The position numbers and the translations under genes were made by a program. This document shows, piece by piece, positions 56,201 through 64,000 of a stretch of DNA of 64,000 nt; position 1 is the stretch's first letter, and every line of letters begins with the position of its first letter. Source of the DNA: Chiua virens (Eukaryota > Basidiomycota > Agaricomycetes > Boletales > Boletaceae); NCBI GenBank assembly GCA_019787685.1, contig JAHNUO010000007.1, forward strand, positions 806,001 through 870,000, read 5' to 3'. Below the pieces are notes generated by a model. The model did not search any database and was not told the origin of the DNA. It saw only the letters and a program-made list of their open reading frames with translations.

Positions 56201-59081
56201 TTCTGATCCATGTCCATGTCTGCTCCCACCATGTTCTCTCATTCATAGGATGTAAGTGGTCTGACTGTTCTTGGAGGTCTCAGAGTGATTCTGATCCATG
56301 TCCATGTCTGCTCCCACCATGTTCTCTCATTCATAGGATGTAAGTGGTCTGACTGTTCTTGGAGGTCTCAGAGTGATTCTGATCCATGTCCATGTCTGCT
56401 CCCACCATGTTCTCTCATTCACAGATTGTAAGTGGTCTGACTGTTCTTGGAGGTCTCAGAGTGATTCTGATCCATGTCCATGTCTGCTCCCACCATGTTC
56501 TCTCATTCATAGGAAGTAAGTGGTCTGACTGTTCCTGGAGGTCTCAGAGTGATTCTGATCCATGTCCATGTCTGCTCCCACCATGTTCTCTCATTCATAG
56601 ATTGTAAGTGGTCTGACTGTTCTTGGAGGTCTCAGAGTGATTCTGATCCATGTCCATGTCTGCTCTCACCATGTTCTCTCATTCATAGGCTGTAAGTGGT
56701 CTGACTGTTCTTGGAGGTCTCAGAGTGATTCTGATCCATGTCCATGTCTGCTCCCACCATGTTCTCTCATTCATAGGATGTAAGTGGTCTGACTGTTCTT
56801 GGAGGTCTCAGAGTGATTCTGATCCATGTCCATGTCTTCTTCCACCATGTTCTCTCATTCATAGCATGTAAGTGGTCTGACTGTTCTTGGAGGTCTCAGA
56901 GTGATTCTGATCCATGTCCATGTCTGCTCCCACCATGTTCTCTCATTCATAGCTTGTAAGTGGTCTGACTGTTCCTGGAGGTCTCAGAGTGATTCTGATC
57001 CATGTCCATGTCTGCTCCCACCATGTTCTGTCATTCATAGGCTGTAAGTGGTCTGACTGTTCTTGGAGGTCTCAGAGTGATTCTGATCCATGTCCATGTC
57101 TGCTCCCACCATGTTCTGTCATTCATAGGCTGTAAGTGGTCTGACTGTTCTTGGAGGTCTCAGAGTGATTCTGATCCATGTCCATGTCTGCTCCCACCAT
57201 GTTCTCTCATTCATAGCTTGTAAGTGGTCTGACTGTTCTTGGAGGTCTCAGAGTGATTCTGATCCATGTCCATGTCTGCTCCCACCATGTTCTCTCATTC
57301 ATAGATTGTAAGTGGTCTGACTGTTCTTGGAGGTCTCAGAGTGATTCTGATCCATGTCCATGTCTGCTCCCACCATGTTCTCTCATTCATAGGCTGTAAG
57401 TGGTCTGACTGTTCTTGGAGGTCTCAGAGTGATTCTGATCCATGTCCATGTCTGCTCCCACCATGTTCTCTCATTCATAGCTTGTAAGTGGTCTGACTGT
57501 TCTTGGAGGTCTCAGAGTGATTCTGATCCATGTCCATGTCTGCTCCCACCATGTTCTCTCATTCATAGTATGTAAGTGGTCTGACTGTTCTTGGAGGTCT
57601 CAGAGTGATTCTGATCCATGTCCATGTCTGCTCCCACCATGTTCTCTCATTCATAGCATGTAAGTGGTCTGACTGTTCTTGGAGATCTCAGAGTGATTCT
57701 GATCCATGTCCATGTCTGCTCCCACCATGTTCTCTCATTCATAGGATGTAAGTGGTCTGACTGTTCTTGGAGGTCTCAGAGTGATTCTGATCCATGTCCA
57801 CGTCTGCTCCCACCATGTTCTCTCATTCATAGGATGTAAGTGGTCTGACTGTTCTTGGAGGTCTCAGAGTGATTCTGATCCATGTCCATGTCTGCTCCCA
57901 CCATGTTCTCTCATTCATAGGCTGTAAGTGGTCTGACTGTTCTTGGAGGTCTCAGAGTGATTCTGATCCATGTCCATGTCTGCTCCCACCATGTTCTCTC
58001 ATTCATAGGAAGTAAGTGGTCTGACTGTTCTTGGAGGTCTCAGAGTGATTCTGATCCATGTCCATGTCTGCTCCCACCATGTTCTCTCATTCATAGTATG
58101 TAAGTGGTCTGACTGTTCTTGGAGGTCTCAGAGTGATTCTGATCCATGTCCATGTCTGCTCCCACCATGTTCTCTCATTCATAGGCTGTAAGTGGTCTGA
58201 CTGTTCTTGGAGGTCTCAGAGTGATTCTGATCCATGTCCATGTCTGCTCCCACCATGCTCTCTCATTCATAGCTTGTAAGTCTTAGTTACAAGTTATTCA
58301 ATCCATCTTGCTCCCTCTAATATCCCTCAGGATGTAAGACATCTTTGAAGCCTTGTATGCAATATCATTGAATACTCTTTTTGTGCTATCTCCATTTTCT
58401 AGAAGGTGAAACCAAATCATTCTCTTTTTTTACTTCATTTTCATCTTTATTTTGCAGGAGGTTTGTTGTACTATCTCACTTTCACCAAATCAGTGATTAA
58501 TGTCATTTCATATAGTTGCTACACTCTCCACAGGTATTTTTATTTATCAAGTTTCTTATATTTAGATTTAAATTCTCACATTATTTTACATCAGGACCAA
58601 GTTCCATATGGTGCCACAGCACACTCAACACCCTCAAAATCAATGGTATGTGCACTATTTTCATGCTAGAGCACGTTTCAAATTCCCACAATACCTTGCA
58701 CAATTCAGTTCCCATGGACCTTGAAACCATGGAAAAAAGCCCTTTTGTTGGGCATTGGTCAGTCTTGTTTGGTATCCCATTCCCACCCCTTCAATATCTG
58801 TATAGATTCTGTCATCATTATGGTGCATTCCTTCCATCTCCACCAGCAAGGCAATCCAGAATCAGTTGCAACTGCTGCCAGATTGTACAAATCATCTGGC
58901 ACATGTGCCAAAGTTCAACAAGCAGTCACTCTGCTAGCTGATCAACACAATCCCAAAGACACAGAGGGGATGACAGTGGCAATCATGGATCTGATTTCGA
59001 AGAATCTCATATGTAAGTCACACTTTTGTGCAATTGTACATGTTGATTAAACAAACTTTAGCTATGAATATCTCTGTGTGA
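53296..59081 (+). CDS. P-loop GTPase with an array of single-codon micro-exons
   Basis: Exons 53296-53439, 53502-53762, 53813-53895, 53953-54156, 54213-54351 and 54414-54522 encode the GTPase: G1 LVIGRANAGKTTLLKQI, G3 FVFHDSRGFEAG, YCIPMD, G4 VLFTKCDAL, then FVTTQNANIMLCVKYAVDR. After PHVN (phase 0) comes the array: 42 three-base exons at 54665 + 88k, then GAT 58331-58333, AAG 58403-58405, GAG 58458-58460, an 18-nt exon 58516-58533, and exons 58595-58645, 58709-59012 and 59062-59081 (stop TGA). Every splice phase fits except inside exon 2, where about ten extra bases near 53540 shift the frame (sequence error, unnoticed splice event or damage). Similar GTPases are abundant in mushrooms; the array is not known to me in any. 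Confidence 0.75.
54577..58275 (+). repeat. 88-bp tandem array: 41 near-identical 85-nt introns separated by variable triplets
   Basis: The unit is GTAAGTGGTCTGACTG ... TCTCATTCATAG (85 bases) plus three bases. Triplets start at 54665 and recur every 88 bases to 58273, 42 in all. By codon: GCT at units 1, 8, 15, 24, 28, 29, 32, 38, 41; GAT at 2, 11, 12, 14, 19, 20, 25, 36, 37; TAT at 5, 7, 9, 17, 34, 40; CTT at 4, 27, 30, 33, 42; ATT at 13, 21, 23, 31; CAA at 6, 10, 18; GAA at 16, 22, 39; CAT at 26, 35; GGA at 3. The first intron (54577-54664) is a diverged relative that keeps only the 3' part. Since 88 is not a multiple of three and stops occur in every frame, it is not a protein repeat. Confidence 0.95.
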
Positions 59082-59546
59082 AAAGTTCAGTACCTTCAAC
59101 GATGCCTCGACAGTGTACAATATTTCGGTAGAATGGAAACTGGTTGTAAATGCGAATTGTAAATCATTAAATTTCTTTTGACACATCCAATCAATGCGCG
59201 ACAGTGATGAAATTCACGATATATCCGACCACATGCATAGAAAATCAGCGTCAGCTATGATATTTGCATACTGCTAACTGATCGTGATCCAACTAACCTA
59301 CCAAAGGAACGAAAACACTAATGAATTTCAGGCAAATACAAGTGCAAGTAAACTACACCCCTTTCTCTTTCTAGGATACGGCGAGATGAGGACAGAAAAA
59401 CCTCGAGTCAAGGCACCGTGCATACGTTGACATGAAGAAAGAAAATGAAAGATAAAGAGTCCCCAGGTTCCGAAATATCAACCGCGCATCAAACGGCACG
59501 GGCATCACATCCGTCCAGATAAGAGATAGCCATTCACCGTTCACAA
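59082..59546. other. intergenic between convergent genes
   Basis: Lies between the GTPase gene stop and the stop of the minus-strand gene at 59547. No feature was recognised. Confidence 0.5.
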
Positions 59547-62206
59547 TCACATTACGCGTTCGCTGACTTGCACAGCCCGGAGCCATATCTCCCCGGGACG
59601 GCTGTTTGCGCGCGCATCAGCTCCGGCGTCACATGTAACCCCAGCACGAAATACGTACCTCTTTTCTCGTAAGATTTGCCACGCCCGTCTGTTGTCCTTC
59701 TCCTTCTCGTTCCGAATCTTGGTGGCGAGCGACTCCGCTCTGGGCGGGAAGACACCAGGTCCTTCCGACTCGAGGACAACCTTGCCATACCAGCCAGGAT
59801 CAATGTGGAATCCTTCAACATTGGGAATAGGAACCCGAACAGCGCGCGGTCGGGAGTGTGTTTGCGATTGTGTGGGCGGTACGGGCGGGCGGATAGTAAA
59901 CGTGGTCCGGTGAACCCAACGAACAACATTGTGCAACGCCCCATGAGGTCTATGGAAGGAGCGTGAGCATGCTTTGAACGCCTGTTGATTCAATACGCAC
60001 GTTTCCGTTCGAGCCCGATCCTGCAACGACTGCAAATTGGCCGCAATCTCGCGCCCCCATGGACTTACGTCAAGGTAGACGATGGGATTGCAATGGGGAT
60101 TGTGCGTCACAGAACCACCGATGCGAATGACTCAATGGAAGTACGATGGAGAGAACGCCAAGCTGTGGAAGTATGGCGACACTTCACCTACACGGGAGTA
60201 TCTATAATCCAGATCCTGCCATTCATACGTCTGAGGCTGTTCGATAATATGAATTCATGATGAAACGCACCACAAGATAGCTCCCGTCCCACATCAGCCG
60301 ACCGAGGTTCCCTTCATCCCCGACAGCAACGTCCCACACAACATCTCCCACTCGGACAAGTTCATCCCGCTTCGCTCCTTTAGGTTGCAGGTCTGGCATG
60401 GCCACGCCACGTAGGTAGTTGTGCAGGTCCTAATGAGTATGTCATTATATGTGAGCGCGCGAATTACAAGTCAAACTTGCCTTCAACGATAACTCAAGTG
60501 GCTCCGCCCATTCATATGCCCGACTATACTGAGGTATCGTTCGAGAACAAACTCACGAAGAATCCTGCTCTGGAGCAACTCCAGAACCTCCTTGTTCGCA
60601 CTGTAGAGCGCCAGCCACTCGGAGTATGACAAATACGACAGCAAGAGTCGGAAAAGATTCGTGTTGGACATGAATGTCATGATCGAGAAATATGTTGGCG
60701 GAGGTGCCAGTTCTCAAGGGGGTTCTTCCACCTGCTCGTTCTCCTGCTCTATGGATAGTTGCTTTGCGACCTCGGCAACTAGTGGTGGCGGAGCCTTTTC
60801 CAACCACAGACCCCGACGTTGTTGACGAGCAACCTTGTAATCGTCAGGGTGGTAGGGACTTTTCGGGAGCGGAAGAAGCGTGTGCGTCCAAAGTAAAGGT
60901 GTTCCAGGAGCCGGCAGCAGCGGAGTACTTGGGGACTTGGCGTGTCCATCCTCGCTACGAAAGCCATCTTCCTTGCTCGAACGCAGACTTGCAGAGGAAG
61001 TTGAACCACTTCTAGAACATGGCCGCGCCTAGGGCCTCAGCATTCTCGGGCCTCAGCATTCTCACACCTTCGGTTTTCGTGAACGGGTCATCATCTAGGA
61101 GTAAAGGATCACCCGGCTCGGGAATGGCCTTCTGGGAAGATGGCACGACCGGTTTCTGAGGGGTGGTGGGGCGTGCCTTTGTCAAGACGCGTCGGGCATG
61201 TTCAGATCCAGGATCGACCCTGAGTCCAACGGTTGGCGAATGCTCTGCGGGCAAATTGTTCTTGCTCGTCTTGTGAGTCAAAAGCGGAAGCTCGGAGGAA
61301 TAGAACATCGGGCTGATGGTTACAGTGCCCCGGGAATGCAGGTCAGAAGGAAATGACCCTCGTGGCGCGGAGGAGGCAGGGCCACTGCAACACGGGGGAG
61401 AGGAGGGCTGGAGAGATGCATATTCGACAGGCGGCGAAGGATAGACATTCTGCATGTTCGTGGGCCTCGTGGGTGGTGAAGCCAGAGGACCCTTAGCAGC
61501 AGGTTGTGGCGCAGCTGTGGCAGCAAAAATGAGGGGACCCCTGCGCAAAGGAGTGGTTTCCTGAGCGAAGCATGTCGTACAGCATTGGGGGTCACGGGTG
61601 CGTGTCAATGTGTGCTGACGTGGACGCCAAGGGGAGAGAGAAGACTGTGGTGCAAGGGTTCGGACGCGCTCAGAATAGCTGGTGGGAGGACGATATGCTC
61701 GAGAGTCGGCGTTAGAGGTCGTGAAATTACCTGATAGAGGACACGGTCAAACTCGCCTGGTTGACCGGTGAGATTGAGCTGGCAGAAGTAGATGTGCTGT
61801 ACGATCCGTTGGTCCTCCGAGTATCGTGGTTACTCGAAGAAAGACTGGAATTCGATCCGGGTTTCTGTGGCACAGTGTGAGTAGATCGTGTCCGTATGAT
61901 CGGCGGGTACTCAAAACGCGTGCACTCCTTCCGATTACATAAGCTAAGTACAATCCTGGTCGCGTTCAACAACTCACCGGTCACTTCAACAGTATCCGTG
62001 TCGTCGCTCTTTCGGAGCGCATCCTCGTCAATGCAGGAGTAGATTGGTGGCACGGACGAAGGCGGGAGAGTGGTCAGTGTGACGATTGACGGTATTCTCG
62101 AGTAGTGAGCATGTTGTTTTCGTTCTTCTAGAAGCGTGGCTGATCTTATTTCGAAGAAGTGACAACCTCTCTTAGTTGGGAGCTTGCGATTCCGTTTGAT
62201 CGCCAA
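59547..62206 (-). pseudogene. unrecognised multi-exon protein with disordered N-terminal half and an F-box-like segment
   Basis: Blocks on the minus strand: 62206-61727 (S/T-rich, disordered), 61690-61012 (P/S-rich), about 60990-60550 (LPLPKSPYHPDDYKVARQQR, then LFRLLLSYLSYSEWLALYSA and ILREFVLERYLS, an F-box-like helical segment), 60440-60280 (DELVRVGDVVWDVAVGDEGN) and 60130-59547 (CNPIVYLDVSPWGREIAANL, ending WLRAVQVSERVM). The coding character is consistent, but stops interrupt it near 61018 (TAG), 60712 (TGA) and 60129 (TGA). The exon map is approximate and I cannot name the family. Confidence 0.45.
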
Positions 62207-62213
62207 GTCTCAT

Positions 62214-63456
62214 AACGTCAGTACAACGCCGAACAACGTGGTTCAGTGGTTCGAAGCGAAGGAGAAGCAAATGACGGTACGTTACTGTATCTAGTCTTGT
62301 CGTCCCCCTTTTTGCTCAGTGCACCATGAAATCAGTTATTCTCCACTTGCAATAGAATGAAGACGACGAATACCCTTCGTTTGTTGAAACCTCCCCTACC
62401 AGCAGTCGTACGCGATTGACTTCGCCGCTCTCGGCATCACGGACCCGCGTACTCGTATCATCGCTCTCAAGATCACTGTCGTCAATTGTCACTCCTCAAC
62501 GTTGGCAGTCGAATCTTGGTATTTTTGTCAATACGACAACTCTTTCAATAGGTCCTCATTCCCTTGCGACGCCCAGCATGCCCCTCTCTTCGTTTCTCTC
62601 ACCTGTCCCCGTTCAGGGATGCCATTGTCCTTGGTAGACAGCAAAGCTATCGGCGGCGAGGGATTCTCTATTAGATTTGGACGTCCAGCGATCTTGATAG
62701 CCCCTCCGAAAGTTATTGCCGTGTGGAGACACCAGACGTTGGAGAAGCGTCACCGCTACTAAATTTAGTTCGAGGATGGGGGCTGAACGAAGAGTGTGTC
62801 ACCTATGTGCTTGAATTGATCGATTTTCTGATTTTTGGATAGGTTTTGATGACCACCCACGTGGGCAAGAAAAGGTTTCATGCCATGTTCGACACTCTGG
62901 AAACAGAGATGGGGGAGAGCAGTGACGACAAGTTGATACTCGACTACCTGAATCGTCGTCTCGCGAGTCCTGAGCCAGGCGTAGACATTGATACGAACGT
63001 CATACCCTCTCTGAAGCATAGGTGGCTTCTCTATTGTCATTGTCATTCTCCGGCCCTGCGCTCTCTCCTTCAAGTCCTGAATCGTACTCGTCCACTTCCG
63101 CTAACACGATGCACGAATCGCTTTCAATGCACGAGAGGACTACACTCTTCTGTGGTCGGGTCATGAGCACTGACGCTACCAATGGTGTTCCCTTCCATGT
63201 TACACAGGTTACATGTGCACGGAATGCCACTCAAATGATACCTATCACAAATCCGATGGGACGAACAGTACGCTTCCTGGAGTACAGTGAGGCGAGGCGA
63301 ATGAGCCAGGCAGAGAGGAACCGCTTACATATACAGCTTCGTCAAGAAGATCGTCTACCTACCACCTCCCGTACTGGCGTCGTGGGCAAGGGGAATGTTG
63401 TGCAAGTGCCCGATTTGCGTCTCATAAAGGTAGTGTTCAGCGTAACTGACAAGTGA
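62214..63456 (+). CDS. hypothetical S/T-rich protein, fragmentary gene model
   Basis: An exon ending near 62275 (TTPNNVVQWFEAKEKQMT) joins, after an intron ending TGCAATAG, to NEDDEYPSFVETSPTSSRTR and a long serine-rich stretch. Later open pieces include KKRFHAMFDTLETEMGESSD and, to 63456, RTVRFLEYSEARRMSQAERN. The middle joins are not clear. It is head to head with the preceding minus-strand gene, overlapping its first codons. No domain was recognised. Confidence 0.3.
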
Positions 63457-64000
63457 TTTAGCACTCCCTCCACAGCAGAGAAATCATGGACGTTGAGCAT
63501 CCCGAACGTCCTTCCAGACCTTCAACAAGCCAGCGTTATTGTTCAGATCAGCCAAGAACCATGCCACGAAGAAACAGCCATGGCTTTATCGCCATCTAAT
63601 TAACTAGCCAACTCTCATTGCCGCCCAGTCCCGGAGATCTTGATGCATCGTCCATTACGATATTCGGATACAAGCTCACACCACTATCCTTGATTAGACC
63701 GACTCGCCGAAGAGATGGCTTAGCGAAGTCCTTTCCTTGCTGAACGTCAAGTCCGAGGAGATTCAACAGTGCTTGAATGCGAGCTGTCTGAGGAGCGCAA
63801 AAGGTTGCAGGGCTTGAAGGTCAAGCTTGTCGTCCGACAGTCCTCGGAGCTGACAGGCCCCGTTCTCACTGCCTGAAAAGTGGAGCACGCTCGATGACCC
63901 GAGGAGCGTTGCAAGTGGGAGAATGATTCCTCGGCGTGGTAGACGCAGCACAAGGCGAAGTCCGAGGAAAGGACGAATTTCTCCTGGTGCGTGTCACCGA
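63457..64000. other. no gene called at the right edge
   Basis: Only short open frames on both strands without domain signals. A gene continuing past the edge cannot be excluded. Confidence 0.4.

Noticed and set aside
55682..56607. Open frames of 73 codons inside the 88-bp array (55682-55903, 56386-56607)
   Set aside because: They arise because 88 is not a multiple of three and a few units happen to lack a stop. They do not recur in the other units.
54577..58275. CRISPR-like array
   Set aside because: Regular repeats with variable spacers, but the spacers are 3 bases, the repeats 85 bases, the genome is fungal and no cas gene is present. Splice-site edges explain it better.

Overview
This is nuclear DNA of a mushroom-forming basidiomycete (Agaricomycetes type). 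Genes have many short GT..AG introns. The protein families are typical of that group: HET and kinase fusions, fungal P-loop GTPases, DUF6532-, DUF6698- and F-box-type proteins, a RepHel Helitron, Plavaka-type transposase, Ty3/gypsy and Tc1 elements. There is no bacterial-style operon and I saw no tRNA or rRNA.

Left third (1-13.2 kb): a stack of nested transposons on the minus strand. A HET-kinase pseudogene (11062-12856) is cut short by a Ty3/gypsy element, Gypsy-1 (LTR 9955-10991, gag 9941-7047, pol to 2826). Gypsy-1 is itself broken by a Tc1 element (7432-9031, TA duplication), a solo LTR (5994-6601, duplication GCTTC) and a second gypsy element (Gypsy-2, LTR 2394-2825, gag 1348-338) that runs off the left edge. 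Removing the Tc1 and the solo LTR on paper restores the Gypsy-1 reading frame.

Middle (13.2-47.6 kb): one Helitron on the minus strand, with its 3' hairpin and CTAG end at 13237-13258. It is split twice. A 3.9-kb LTR element without coding capacity sits in the helicase (14509-18417, duplication CAAAT). A 24,118-bp segment (22586-46703) sits in the N-terminal region. The large segment has related inverted ends (CATCAC..), a 2-bp duplication, a Plavaka-type transposase next to its right end and a cargo: a DUF6698-like gene, an F-box-like gene, a DUF6532-like pseudogene with tandem exon-intron modules, a perfect-length 2.64-kb inverted duplication of a cullin-1 pseudogene around an RTT109 fragment, and an unrecognised gene. 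Removing each insertion restores the Helitron frame.

Right part (50-64 kb): host-like genes. A GTPase-kinase fusion (50082-51960) is followed by a P-loop GTPase gene (53296-59081) that holds the most unusual feature of the window. This is an array of 41 near-identical 85-bp introns (GTAAGT...CATAG) separated by exactly three variable bases. Both flanking exons end or start in phase 0, so the array reads as a chain of single-codon exons, continued outside the array by three more 3-nt exons and one 18-nt exon between unrelated introns. A HET-kinase, a GTPase-kinase and this GTPase in one region suggest an NLR-like or allorecognition locus; that part is inference.

Many reading frames in the window are open except for single in-frame stops. 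Of about twenty I traced, nearly all are TGA, a few TAG and none TAA, as expected from C-to-T change at CGA and CAG codons.
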